Assembly: GCA_964496275.1 (NCBI GenBank)
Contig: CAZBYL010000017.1
Location: forward strand, 1-42,440
Origin: CAZBYL01 sp964496275
GTDB lineage: Bacteria > Synergistota > Synergistia > Synergistales > Synergistaceae
DNA: 42,440 nt
Direction: 5' to 3'
The notes beneath the pieces were generated by a model, which was not told where the DNA came from, ran no database searches, and saw only the letters and a list, made by a program, of their open reading frames with translations. A program made the translations under genes and the position numbers. Of the stretch, positions 1-8,366 are shown in pieces; the stretch's first letter is position 1; each line of letters starts with the position of its first letter.

Positions 1-160
1 AGGGGTGGGGAATTTTCTTTGCAATTTTGAGGATTTGGGGCTTGCAAAATACACCACAGAGCTGTGTTCCATTGGATATTACAAGCTCTTTGGCTATGGG
101 GGCGCGGAAGAATGTACAGGTTTTTAATGGATATTATGTACCGGATATAACAGGTGATAC

Positions 161-195
161 TGGTGGTTTTCTCTCACGAAAACCGCCATTGTTTT
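161..195 (+). terminator. Probable intrinsic terminator of an upstream gene
   Basis: A ten-pair stem (161-170 with 179-188, one T-G wobble) closes an eight-base loop and is followed by TTGTTTT. It lies just before the Shine-Dalgarno sequence of the first gene. It probably ends a transcript entering from the left. I see no convincing gene in bases 1-223. Confidence 0.45.
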
Positions 196-223
196 ACAGG
201 GCTATTTATCGGAGGGGAAAAAC

Positions 224-1423
224 ATGTCAAAAGTTAAAAAGGTCAGTGTCGGACTATGCGGGGCTGGTTTCGCAGGTAAGTTTCATGCATACGGTATCAA
301 TCGCGTCTACGGTGTGGATGCTCGGGTGAGCGTACTGTGTGAACCCAATCGTGAACTTGCCGAAACGGTTGCAGCCAAATACGGCATACCGCGCATTTGC
401 TCGGATTTCAAAGAACTTCTCTCAGACGACGATATCAACGTGATAGACATCTGTACGCCGACAAACATGCACTGTGCGATGATAGAAGAGGCTGTCGGTG
501 CTGGAAAGCACGTTATTTGCGAGAAGCCCCTGATGGGATACTTCGGTGAGCCGGGTGATCCCTCTTTTGTCGGTGAAGTAAGCAGAAAAAAAATGTACGG
601 CGTAGTGGCGGAGCGTCTTAATCGTCTGCGCGAGACCGTAAAAAAAAGCGGGCAACTCTTCATGTACGCGGAAAACTGGATATATGCGCCCGCAATCAGC
701 AGAGCTGCCGAGGTACTGCGGGCATCAAAGGACAAAATCATGCTTATGAAGGCGGACGAAAGTCACAGCGGTGCGCATACAAGGCTTGCCGACGAGTGGA
801 AAAACTCCGGCGGCGGCGCTCTTATTCGCCAAGGCTGTCACCCTCTTTCGGCTGTGCTTTTCCTTAAGCGTACCGAGATGGAGGCGCGCGGCGAGACGTA
901 CTCTGTCTGTGACGTTTACGGTGATGTCGGTACCGCTCTGAAAAAACTTTCGGGCGCGGAGCGAGGTGCGATCGTCGCGCAGCCAAAAGATGTTGAGGAC
1001 ACAGGGATGATGCAGCTTACCTTCGGTGACGGTACGAAAGCAACGGTATTCGCTTCGGATGCGATACCAGGCGGCATCCGAAATACAGTTGAGGTCAACA
1101 CTACCGGTGGAAACATGTACTGCAATATATGTCAAAACAATTCACTCATAGCTTATGCCGCCAACGATGACATGCTGAAGGATATTTACGTTACAGGCAA
1201 CCTGGAGACAAAACGAGGATACCAGTACATCGCGCTTGAAGAGGAGTGGTTTCGCGGGCAGATACAGGAGTTCCAGGACTTCATGGAGTGTGTGGCTTTT
1301 GCCAGGGAGCCTGTTTCAAACATCGATATTGCCTGTGAGACGGCACAGCTTATGTATGCGGCATACCTGTCTGCCGAAGAGGGGCGGAAACTTTTGCTTT
1401 GTGAACTTGAGGGGTGCAGGTGA
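224..1423 (+). CDS. Gfo/Idh/MocA family NAD(P)-dependent oxidoreductase
   Basis: This is a 399-residue cytosolic oxidoreductase of the Gfo/Idh/MocA family, whose members oxidise or reduce sugars, inositols and related hydroxy compounds with NAD(P). The N-terminal Rossmann fold shows G13-x-G15-x-x-G18. The family E-K-P motif is present with K101, the usual catalytic lysine. A GGGALIRQGCHP segment near residue 200 holds the expected active-site His. The start at 224 is supported by GGAGGGG upstream. The stop overlaps the next start (TGATG), so the two genes are translationally coupled. The neighbours (reductase-VOC fusion, CoA-transferase, TRAP transporter) suggest a role in breaking down a carboxylic acid or sugar acid. 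The substrate cannot be read from the sequence. The family call is firm. Confidence 0.85.
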   Translation: MSKVKKVSVGLCGAGFAGKFHAYGINRVYGVDARVSVLCEPNRELAETVAAKYGIPRICSDFKELLSDDDINVIDICTPTNMHCAMIEEAVGAGKHVICEKPLMGYFGEPGDPSFVGEVSRKKMYGVVAERLNRLRETVKKSGQLFMYAENWIYAPAISRAAEVLRASKDKIMLMKADESHSGAHTRLADEWKNSGGGALIRQGCHPLSAVLFLKRTEMEARGETYSVCDVYGDVGTALKKLSGAERGAIVAQPKDVEDTGMMQLTFGDGTKATVFASDAIPGGIRNTVEVNTTGGNMYCNICQNNSLIAYAANDDMLKDIYVTGNLETKRGYQYIALEEEWFRGQIQEFQDFMECVAFAREPVSNIDIACETAQLMYAAYLSAEEGRKLLLCELEGCR

Positions 1424-2682
1424 TGAAGGTTACGATTCTCGGAGCAGGTTCTTTGGGCAGCGTCATCGGCGGAGCACTTTCGCTTGCCGAAGCTGATGTC
1501 ACTCTTGTGGCACGTAACCGCGAGCATGTGGAAGCCGTTAATACATCGGGACTGAAGATAATAACGGGCGGTCTTGAGCGCACTGCATATCCGCTTGCCG
1601 TAACCGACGTAAGCGGACTTCCCGCGGCTGAATTGCTCATAGTCTTGGTAAAGTCGTTTGCCACAAAATCGGCGATAGAGGAAGCAGGTTCCGTTATAGG
1701 AGAACATACGGTCGTGCTTACGCTGCAGAACGGCCTCGGCAACGAGGAGTTAATCGCGGAAATGGTAGGCGCGGAAAAGGTTATCGGCGGCAAGAGCTAT
1801 CTTGGCGGAGTGCTGATCTCCCCCGGTGTCGTCAAAGCGGGGATAGACGGGAAAGAAACAATAATAGGAGAACTGGACGGCTCTGTCACCGAGAGGGTTA
1901 AGGCTGTTGCAGAGCTCTTCAACTCCGCCTGCATGAGCACAACGGTGAGCGATAATATAAAGGGCTTAATATGGGATAAGCTGTTGCTGAATTCATCTAC
2001 AGGTGCGGTTTCCGCGATAAGCGGTCTCTGCTACGGTGAACTTTATAAATTGCCGGAGATTGAGAAAACCGCATGTGCGGCGGTGAGTGAGGGTATAGCT
2101 GTTGCCGTGCATCTTGGAATAAAACTCTCAATCAGCGATCCTAAGGAAATTTGGGAGAAGGCAAGACGGGGCCTTGCTTATGACTTCAAGACCTCGATGC
2201 TGCAAAGTGTGCAAAGCGGTCGCCCTACCGAGATAGATTCTATAAACGGAGCATTGGCGCGTGCCGCACGGGAGATCGGACTTCCCTCGCCTGTAAACAC
2301 GACTCTTACTGCCTGTGTTAAGGGGCTTGAAGCCGCAAACAGGCTTAAAAACGAGATGACTAAGCAAGAGGACAAAGTGGACCACACCGCAATTTATGTA
2401 AGTGATATTGATGGCTGTGTGAATTTTTTTGAAAAGGTATTTAAAATGTCCGTTACAGACGACCGCAGAGCAGAATCGCTTCGTCAGTCTTGGCTGGACA
2501 GCGGAATTCAGCTGATAGAACAGACCTGCTGTGCCGGGGAGCTGGCTCATATAGCGATATCCTGTGACGATCCCAAACATGTGAGTGATGCAGCCGCGGC
2601 CTATGGGGCTAAGCCGGTGGAAGGCAAAGAAAACTGGTTCTTGGCTCCCTGCGGAATCATGGTGGAGTTGGTAAAAAAATAG
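1423..2682 (+). CDS. 2-dehydropantoate 2-reductase-like enzyme fused to a C-terminal VOC (glyoxalase-fold) domain
   Basis: The first 310 or so residues match the ketopantoate reductase (ApbA/PanE) family: MKVTILGAGSLGS supplies the Rossmann G-x-G-x-x-G, followed by the family's helical C-terminal domain. PanE proteins usually end near residue 300-310. Here about 100 more residues follow, starting at DHTAIYVSDIDGCVNFFEK and ending at GIMVELVKK, which is a typical single vicinal-oxygen-chelate (VOC) module. ATG 1423 is preferred over the GTG at 1414 because GAGGGG sits 8 bases upstream and the stop of the previous gene overlaps it. In this catabolic setting it more likely reduces a branched or substituted 2-oxo acid than serves pantothenate synthesis. 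That role is inferred from neighbours only. Confidence 0.8.
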   Translation: MKVTILGAGSLGSVIGGALSLAEADVTLVARNREHVEAVNTSGLKIITGGLERTAYPLAVTDVSGLPAAELLIVLVKSFATKSAIEEAGSVIGEHTVVLTLQNGLGNEELIAEMVGAEKVIGGKSYLGGVLISPGVVKAGIDGKETIIGELDGSVTERVKAVAELFNSACMSTTVSDNIKGLIWDKLLLNSSTGAVSAISGLCYGELYKLPEIEKTACAAVSEGIAVAVHLGIKLSISDPKEIWEKARRGLAYDFKTSMLQSVQSGRPTEIDSINGALARAAREIGLPSPVNTTLTACVKGLEAANRLKNEMTKQEDKVDHTAIYVSDIDGCVNFFEKVFKMSVTDDRRAESLRQSWLDSGIQLIEQTCCAGELAHIAISCDDPKHVSDAAAAYGAKPVEGKENWFLAPCGIMVELVKK

Positions 2683-2738
2683 CCTGATTCCATGTTTTGA
2701 GCAAAATTGCTGACAATGCGGAATATGACCGCTAAATC

Positions 2739-2772
2739 AAAGCCGAACGGTGCGTTGCCGTTCGGCTTTTTC
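2739..2772 (+). terminator. Intrinsic terminator after the reductase-VOC gene
   Basis: A perfect 12-pair stem (AAAGCCGAACGG with CCGTTCGGCTTT) around a seven-base loop is followed by TTTTT. It closes the two-gene transcript 224-2682, so the CoA-transferase/TRAP genes have their own promoter. Confidence 0.9.
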
Positions 2773-3182
2773 CATTTGCATACGATGGATTATACACAGC
2801 GTATCAAAAGGAACGTAAGCCGCTTGTAAAGCACCCGAAAACAATAAAATCAAGAAGGAATCATGCGGCAATATCTGCTGTCTTGTAACGCGCACAAACG
2901 GCAGCTTCAGAGCTGTGGCAGCCGCTGTCTGTGGTTCGGCGCAAGCAATGATTCTTCTATTTGGCAATGCGCGTTATCCATTTTTTATCTCCGAAGAAAA
3001 GGGGTATTTCGTTTTGCGATAACTCTTATCGCCAAGTGAAATTGCAATCTTTTATCTCTTATTTATAATAAAACCATCAAGACTGAACTGAGAAGTTATA
3101 AAAAAATTTCAGATAAATCAAAGTATGAAAATGGCATTACCTCATACCACTGTTGGTATATTGCCAAAAGGAGAGTGCAGAA
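2773..3182. other. Noncoding gap upstream of the CoA-transferase/TRAP operon
   Basis: About 410 bases without a convincing gene. It must hold the promoter of the CoA-transferase/TRAP operon. It contains the perfect inverted repeat described separately at 3016-3032 and an AT-rich stretch from 3045 to 3120. A clear -35/-10 pair could not be fixed by eye. AAGGAGAG at about 3169-3176 is the ribosome binding site for the CoA-transferase. Confidence 0.5.
3016..3032. promoter_or_regulatory. Perfect 7-3-7 inverted repeat, candidate operator
   Basis: GCGATAA-CTC-TTATCGC is a perfect dyad with a three-base spacer, about 150 bases before the CoA-transferase start. Stem length and spacing suit a dimeric helix-turn-helix protein better than a terminator, because no T run follows. 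Which regulator binds it is unknown; the LysR protein at the end of the locus is one candidate. Confidence 0.4.
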
Positions 3183-4769
3183 ATGAATAAAAATCGCAGA
3201 CACGGTGGGAGCGTTCCGGTATTGTCGGCAATGGACGCCGTCGCGATGATAGAAGATGGATCTGTTGTCGCAGTCGTGGGAGCCGGCGGCGGAATTACTG
3301 AGCCTACGAAACTGATAGACGGACTCGCCGAACGTTTCAAAAAGACAGGAGAGCCTAAAAATTTGACATTCTGGCATGCCACGGGGCTTGGTGACCGCGG
3401 AGACAGGGGAATGTCCCCGTTTGCGCAGCCGGGACTTGTTAAGCGCGTTATCGGAGGTCACTGGGGACAGTCGCCCCGCCTTGCCGAGATGGCGGAGCGC
3501 GGTGAAATAGAGGCATATTGTCTGCCGCAGGGAACCATGAGCCAGCTTCTGCGCACGGCGGCCGCCGGACAGCCGGGGCTGCTTACCCATTCAGGGCTTA
3601 ATACATATATAGATCCCCGCCAAACCGGGGGCAAACTCAATGACCGCACCACGGAGGAACTGATAGAGCTTCTCGAAATGGATGGACGGGAGTGGCTCTA
3701 CTACCGCGCACCCAAAATAGACGTCGCCATTATCAGAGGAACCACCGCCGATACGGACGGATACATCAGTATGGAAAGCGAAATTGCACTGCTTGATTCA
3801 CTTCCGATGGCGCAGGCGGCTCACAATAACGGCGGAATCGTTATCGTACAGGTGAAAAACCTTGTTAAGGCGGGGACAATCCATTCACGCAATGTTAAAA
3901 TCCCCGGTTATCTGGTGGATGCAGTTGTCGTAGATCCCGATCAGAACCAACTTTATAATGTGCAGGAAAATCGCTTTTTTAGCGGCGATTACATCGAAGA
4001 AGAAGGGAAGTGTGAATCTCTGCCGCTAAATGAACGCAAAGTCGTAGCAAGGCGTGCGCTTATGGAGATAAAGGACGGAGATGTGGGGAATCTCGGGGTA
4101 GGAATATCGGACGGAATCGGTAACGTTGCGCGGGAGGAAGGTCTCAGCGGCAATTTTACTCTGACGATCGAAACCGGACCTATCGGAGGGGTGACCGCGC
4201 AGGGAATATTTTTCGGTGCTAGCGTAAATTCAAAAGCTCTTTCGGATATGCCCGCACAGTTTGATTTCTACGGCGGGGGCGGACTTGACATTTGCTTCCT
4301 GAGTTTTGCCGAGGTGGATCCTCTAGGAAATGTCAATGTCAGCCGTTTCAACGGCAAGATTCAGGGTGTTGGTGGTTTTATTGATATTTCTTCGCGCAGC
4401 CGCAAAATAATTTTCAGCGGAACACTCACAGCGGGCGGGCTGAAAACGGAAGTCGGTGATGGGCGTATAACGATAACAAATGAAGGACGTTTTAAAAAAT
4501 TCCTGACAAAGACAGAAGAAGTGTCGTTCAGCGCTGCCGAAGCGGTGCGTAACGGACAGGAAGTTCTTTACCTGACGGAACGCGCAGTTTTTCGCCTTAC
4601 ATGCTCAGGCATAATGCTTACCGAGGTGGCACCGGGAATTGACATCGCGCGTGATATTGTTGCACACATGGGTTTCCGTCCATTGATTGCTGATGAGGTT
4701 AAGGTAATGGACTCACGCATCTTCACCGACGGAATGATGGCAGTCAAAGAAGAATGGCTTAAATCTTAA
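3183..4769 (+). CDS. Family I acyl-CoA:carboxylate CoA-transferase, fused alpha-beta type (YdiF-like)
   Basis: This 528-residue protein carries both halves of a family I CoA-transferase in one chain, as in YdiF-type enzymes. The alpha half begins with SAMDAVAMIEDGSVVAVVGAGGG, the CoA-binding glycine-rich loop. The beta half begins around residue 285. TIETGPIGG places the probable catalytic glutamate at E330, which would form the glutamyl-CoA thioester. It activates a carboxylic acid by moving CoA from acetyl-CoA or a similar donor. ATG 3183 has AAGGAGAG nine bases upstream; an upstream in-frame start adds ten residues with no better signal. The next gene is a TRAP solute receptor 34 bases on, so the activated acid is probably the imported one. 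The exact substrate is unknown. Confidence 0.85.
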   Translation: MNKNRRHGGSVPVLSAMDAVAMIEDGSVVAVVGAGGGITEPTKLIDGLAERFKKTGEPKNLTFWHATGLGDRGDRGMSPFAQPGLVKRVIGGHWGQSPRLAEMAERGEIEAYCLPQGTMSQLLRTAAAGQPGLLTHSGLNTYIDPRQTGGKLNDRTTEELIELLEMDGREWLYYRAPKIDVAIIRGTTADTDGYISMESEIALLDSLPMAQAAHNNGGIVIVQVKNLVKAGTIHSRNVKIPGYLVDAVVVDPDQNQLYNVQENRFFSGDYIEEEGKCESLPLNERKVVARRALMEIKDGDVGNLGVGISDGIGNVAREEGLSGNFTLTIETGPIGGVTAQGIFFGASVNSKALSDMPAQFDFYGGGGLDICFLSFAEVDPLGNVNVSRFNGKIQGVGGFIDISSRSRKIIFSGTLTAGGLKTEVGDGRITITNEGRFKKFLTKTEEVSFSAAEAVRNGQEVLYLTERAVFRLTCSGIMLTEVAPGIDIARDIVAHMGFRPLIADEVKVMDSRIFTDGMMAVKEEWLKS

Positions 4770-4803
4770 AACAATAAAACACAACACAGGAGGAGATTTC
4801 AAA

Positions 4804-5856
4804 ATGAAGAAGTTTATGGTGGCGGCAGCAGTATTTATCATTTCGGCAATGTTTTTGGGAGTGGGGACGCCGGCAAATGCGGCAAGTGCAAAGGTTATGA
4901 AGATTGGTCTTGTAACAGCGCGTGACACGGCACAGGCAAAGGCACTCGAACTCTTCATCAAAGAAGTGGAGAAGGATACAAAAGGTGCAATAAAAGGTGA
5001 ACTTTTCGCCGATGCACAGCTTGGCGGAACGCGAGAAATGATAGAGGCGCTTCAGAGCAATATCATACAGGGCTACGTCGGCGGAGCTGCGGACCTTGCC
5101 CCGTTTGTTCCGGGCTTCAACGCTCTTGAACTGCACCTTATGGTTCCGCACAGCAGTTATAAGGATTATGAGGCGGCCGACAAAATATTTACAAGCGCTC
5201 CTGCAATGGAGATGCTCAAAGGACTTGAAAACTCCAATATGAAGGGACTTGCCTATTGGGAGAGCGGATATAAGCATATCACCAACAACAAAGGTCCTAT
5301 AACGAAGCAGTCTCAGATGAAGGGACTGAAGGTCCGCAGCATAGAGAACCCCGGTCAGGTTGAGGCACTTAAGATTCTTGGCGCACTTCCAGTTATAATT
5401 CCCTTCCCGGAAGTATTCACTTCGCTGCAGCAGGGTCTTATTGACTCACAGGAAAACCTTATCGGCAACATCATCAAGTCCAACTTTTACCAGGCACAGA
5501 AGTATCTGACACTTTCAGGCAACCTCTATCTGCGCGCTCCGCTGGTTGTTAATAAAGGCTTCTACGATTCCTGCACTCCAGAACAGCAGAAAATTTTGAT
5601 AAAGGCCGCAAAAAATGGTATTAAAAATATGAGAAGGCTTTTGATCGAAGAAGATACAAAGGGACTTGCATTTCTTAAGAGCAAAAAGATTGTCATAACA
5701 GATAGCATGGATTTTAAAGAAATCGTAAATATGCGCAAACAGCTGCGCCCGATGCAGGTCAAGTACATAGAAAAATATGACCCGAAAAACGGCAAAGAGT
5801 TTATCAAAGTAATCGATGCCGCTTGGGCCGAATGGGAAAAGAAAAACGTCAAATAG
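4804..5856 (+). CDS. dctP: TRAP transporter periplasmic solute receptor, DctP family
   Basis: This 350-residue protein is an exported receptor for a carboxylate TRAP transporter. A cleavable signal peptide covers about residues 1-27 (basic MKK, hydrophobic core, ANAASA cleavage region). The mature chain shows DctP features: DAQLGGTREMIEALQ early, then GLKVRS, where the arginine normally pairs with the ligand carboxylate, and QQGLIDSQEN. AGGAGGAG precedes the start. It is followed by the membrane subunits dctQ and dctM, with a hairpin in the gap. It sits between a CoA-transferase and a MaoC hydratase, so an organic acid is the likely ligand. TRAP systems need Na+ gradients, and a Na+/H+ antiporter (nhaC) lies elsewhere in the window. 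Confidence 0.9.
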   Translation: MKKFMVAAAVFIISAMFLGVGTPANAASAKVMKIGLVTARDTAQAKALELFIKEVEKDTKGAIKGELFADAQLGGTREMIEALQSNIIQGYVGGAADLAPFVPGFNALELHLMVPHSSYKDYEAADKIFTSAPAMEMLKGLENSNMKGLAYWESGYKHITNNKGPITKQSQMKGLKVRSIENPGQVEALKILGALPVIIPFPEVFTSLQQGLIDSQENLIGNIIKSNFYQAQKYLTLSGNLYLRAPLVVNKGFYDSCTPEQQKILIKAAKNGIKNMRRLLIEEDTKGLAFLKSKKIVITDSMDFKEIVNMRKQLRPMQVKYIEKYDPKNGKEFIKVIDAAWAEWEKKNVK

Positions 5857-5865
5857 ACCAACAGT

Positions 5866-5901
5866 GGGAGAGGGCGGATACAGAAGGCTCTGCTCTCTCC
5901 C
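5866..5901 (+). other. Intercistronic stem-loop between dctP and dctQ
   Basis: GGGAGAG at 5866-5872 pairs with CTCTCCC at 5895-5901, extendable by two pairs. On the plus strand it is followed by an A run, not a T run, so it is unlikely to terminate the operon. Such hairpins after a solute-receptor gene can protect the upstream mRNA and give more receptor than membrane subunit; that function is inferred here. Confidence 0.5.
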
Positions 5902-5929
5902 GAAAAAAAAATTATAGGGGTTGAAGAGA

Positions 5930-6454
5930 GTGAAAGCTGCATTTTTAAAATTAATGGATGCGATAAACCGCGTTGTTATGATTTTTCTCGTATTTCTACT
6001 TATGTTGGCTTTTGTAATGCTCTTTGCGCAGATAGTATCTCGATATTTTCTGAAAATCCCATTCCTCATGGGGGATGAGATAAGCCGCTACTCAACAGTT
6101 TGGATAGTATTCCTTGGCACAGCTCTTGTGGCGCGAAGCAACGACATGATCAAAATGGAAGTTATCTACTCAATGCTTCCGTTTGCGGATAAAAACCGTG
6201 TGGTGTTTGAATGGCTTTGTCATATTATAACGATGGTTTTCTTCTTCTTCGTACTGGTGTACGGACTTAATATGATGAAGATAAACAGTATGCAGATTAC
6301 ACCGATACTGGGAATAAGAATGGCAATTCCGTATGCTGCACTGCCGGCAGGTTCTCTACTCATCATCGCCAACACAATCGCCTCACTTTGCACTCTGGGC
6401 GAAGTGAAAGATATTGATCCATTGGAAAAAATTGAGAGGGAATCCTCATGCTGA
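5930..6454 (+). CDS. dctQ: TRAP transporter small transmembrane subunit, DctQ family
   Basis: A 174-residue protein with four hydrophobic segments (about residues 12-37, 48-65, 87-110 and 127-148), the usual DctQ architecture. The conserved region IPFLMGDEISRYSTVWIVFLG matches the family (F-x-G-x-E-E-x-x-R-x-x-x-x-W). Two starts are possible. GTG 5930 is preferred because GGGG ends nine bases upstream; the TTG at 5921 lies directly on the ribosome binding site. Its stop overlaps the dctM start by seven bases, which indicates coupled translation of the two membrane subunits. Confidence 0.85.
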   Translation: MKAAFLKLMDAINRVVMIFLVFLLMLAFVMLFAQIVSRYFLKIPFLMGDEISRYSTVWIVFLGTALVARSNDMIKMEVIYSMLPFADKNRVVFEWLCHIITMVFFFFVLVYGLNMMKINSMQITPILGIRMAIPYAALPAGSLLIIANTIASLCTLGEVKDIDPLEKIERESSC

Positions 6455-7713
6455 TAATGTTTGGAACTCTTGTAATATGCCTCTTGATAACCGCTCCGAT
6501 GGCGGTCTCAATAGGGCTTTCGGCGCTTACAATGATATGGGCAAACGACACTCCGACTATTGTACTCGCGCAGCGCATGTTTGCCGCCGTGGACTCGGCT
6601 CCGCTGCTTGCCATCCCGTTCTTTGTTTTGGCAGGGTCTCTCATGAAGGGCGGAGGTATCTCGCAGCGCCTTGTGAAATTTGCCAATGCCTGCGTGGGCG
6701 GCATCACGGGTGGGCTCTCGATAGTTGCTATCCTTGCTTCAATGTTCTTTGCGGCGATTTCCGGTTCCGGTCCGGCAACAACAGCGGCCATCGGATCCAT
6801 CATGATACCGGCTATGCTTGCCAAAGGCTATAACATAAAATTCGTCGCTGCGACGGAAGCCACGGCGGGTCAGTTGGGAGTTATTATTCCGCCGTCAATT
6901 CCATTCGTAATATTCGGACTCGCTACCGGTGTCTCAATCGGAGATCTCTTCATGGCCGGTGTAATGCCTGGAATACTTATAGGATGCAGCCTTATTCTCG
7001 TTGCTTACTGCGTGGCAAAGACTCATGGCTACAAACCCGATAAACCGCTGCCGTGGGGCAAACGGTGGGAAGCCTTTAAAGAAAGCACCTGGGCGCTTTT
7101 CATGCCGATACTTATTCTCGGCGGCATATACAAAGGCATATTCACACCGACGGAATCGGCTGTTGTGGCTTCGGCATACGCACTTTTTGTAGGTGCGTTT
7201 ATCTATAAAGAGCTTAAACTGAAAGACCTTTTTCCGATATTTGCCGAGACGATACTGCTTGTCTCCAAAATAATGGTAATTATTTCAGCAGCCGGCATCT
7301 TTGCCTACATTCTTACCATATACCGTATTCCTCACATCATCGGAAGCTGGTTTATCAGTATCACGGACAGCAAAATAATATTCCTGCTTATTGTCAACCT
7401 GCTGCTCTTGATTGTCGGAATGTTCTTCGACACAACACCTGCAATCGTTGTGCTTGCTCCTATCCTCATGCCTGTGGCGACGAGTCTTGGCATTGTACCG
7501 CTCCACATGGGAGTCATAATAGTCTGCAACCTTGCAATAGGGTTCATAACGCCTCCGTTTGGGGTAAATCTATTTGTAGCGAGCCAGTTGACGGGACTTC
7601 GCGTAGAGCAGATGGGACGCTACCTTTTGATGTACATAGGAGTGCTTATAGTTGATATTTTGCTCATATCCTATGTCCCGGCCATCAGTCTCTGGCTGCC
7701 CAGCCTTCTGTAA
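6448..7713 (+). CDS. dctM: TRAP transporter large transmembrane subunit, DctM family
   Basis: A 421-residue polytopic membrane protein with about a dozen hydrophobic segments, matching the ion-coupled permease subunit of TRAP transporters. Family hallmarks are visible: AISGSGPATTAAIGSIMIP near residue 110, GVIIPPSIPFVIFG near residue 147, FTPTESAVVA near residue 233 and GFITPPFGVNLFV near residue 370. The start ATG overlaps the end of dctQ. It works with the DctP receptor and DctQ to import a carboxylate with Na+. Confidence 0.93.
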   Translation: MLIMFGTLVICLLITAPMAVSIGLSALTMIWANDTPTIVLAQRMFAAVDSAPLLAIPFFVLAGSLMKGGGISQRLVKFANACVGGITGGLSIVAILASMFFAAISGSGPATTAAIGSIMIPAMLAKGYNIKFVAATEATAGQLGVIIPPSIPFVIFGLATGVSIGDLFMAGVMPGILIGCSLILVAYCVAKTHGYKPDKPLPWGKRWEAFKESTWALFMPILILGGIYKGIFTPTESAVVASAYALFVGAFIYKELKLKDLFPIFAETILLVSKIMVIISAAGIFAYILTIYRIPHIIGSWFISITDSKIIFLLIVNLLLLIVGMFFDTTPAIVVLAPILMPVATSLGIVPLHMGVIIVCNLAIGFITPPFGVNLFVASQLTGLRVEQMGRYLLMYIGVLIVDILLISYVPAISLWLPSLL

Positions 7714-7855
7714 CAACACGGCGCTTGCATAATATAAACGAATAATAAGCAAAGGGACCTCTTTTCGTGAAATGCGTGACCCAATGTTTTTCGTGGTTAG
7801 GCCTCATTTTGGAGAGTGGAAAAGTTCGGTAAATAAAATAAGGGAGAGAGACTAG

Positions 7856-8320
7856 ATGGAAGAAAGACCACGCGGAAAATTTTATGAGGAACTTGAGGTC
7901 GGAGATAAGTTCACCACTTCGGCACGTACAATAACCGAGAGCGATATCGTGATGTACGCAGCGCTCACAGGAGACTGCAATCCCGTTCATACAGACGAAG
8001 AGTTTTGCGTGAAACATAATATTTACGGCAAAAGGATCGGTCACGGTTTGCTTGGACTCGCCTATCTTGACGGTCTGATCTTCAGACTTGGTCTTTTCGA
8101 CGGCACGGGGCTTGCTTCTCTGTCGTGGAAATGGGAGTTCAAAGGGCCTATATTCATCGGTGATACCTTGCATGGAGTTACGCAGATAACGATGAAGCGT
8201 GAAACCAAGAAGCCTGGCCGAGCTATAATCAACGAACACGTCACCTTGCTGAATCAGAGAGGCGAGACGATCGGAGAAGGCGATCATCTGAATATGATTA
8301 GGATGAAACCGACAGAATAG
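7856..8320 (+). CDS. MaoC-like (R)-specific enoyl-CoA hydratase/dehydratase
   Basis: A 154-residue single hot-dog-fold protein of the MaoC/PhaJ type. GDCNPVHTDEEF carries the hydratase motif with the catalytic Asp and His; IGHGLLGLAYLDG forms the following helix segment. It would add or remove water on an acyl-CoA. AGGGAGAG lies just upstream of ATG 7856. It follows dctM after a 142-base gap, so it may share the TRAP transcript or have its own promoter. With the CoA-transferase it suggests that the imported acid is processed as a CoA ester. The reaction direction and substrate are not determinable. Confidence 0.8.
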   Translation: MEERPRGKFYEELEVGDKFTTSARTITESDIVMYAALTGDCNPVHTDEEFCVKHNIYGKRIGHGLLGLAYLDGLIFRLGLFDGTGLASLSWKWEFKGPIFIGDTLHGVTQITMKRETKKPGRAIINEHVTLLNQRGETIGEGDHLNMIRMKPTE

Positions 8321-8332
8321 CAAAAAACAAAG

Positions 8333-8366
8333 GAACGCAGGGATTTTTAATTCCCTGCGTTCTTCT
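8333..8366. terminator. Convergent terminator between MaoC and LysR genes
   Basis: An 11-pair perfect stem (GAACGCAGGGA with TCCCTGCGTTC) sits between the convergent genes, with T-rich sequence after it on the plus strand (TTCTTCTATTT) and AAAAAACAAAGG before it, which reads as a T run on the minus strand. It probably terminates both transcripts. Confidence 0.85.

Noticed and set aside
27..329. 100-codon open frame at the left edge
   Set aside because: It overlaps the start of the Gfo/Idh gene in another frame, crosses the hairpin at 161-188 and shows no domain.
1423..2682. Annotation as panE of pantothenate synthesis
   Set aside because: The VOC fusion and the catabolic neighbours make a biosynthetic role unlikely; only the fold is supported.
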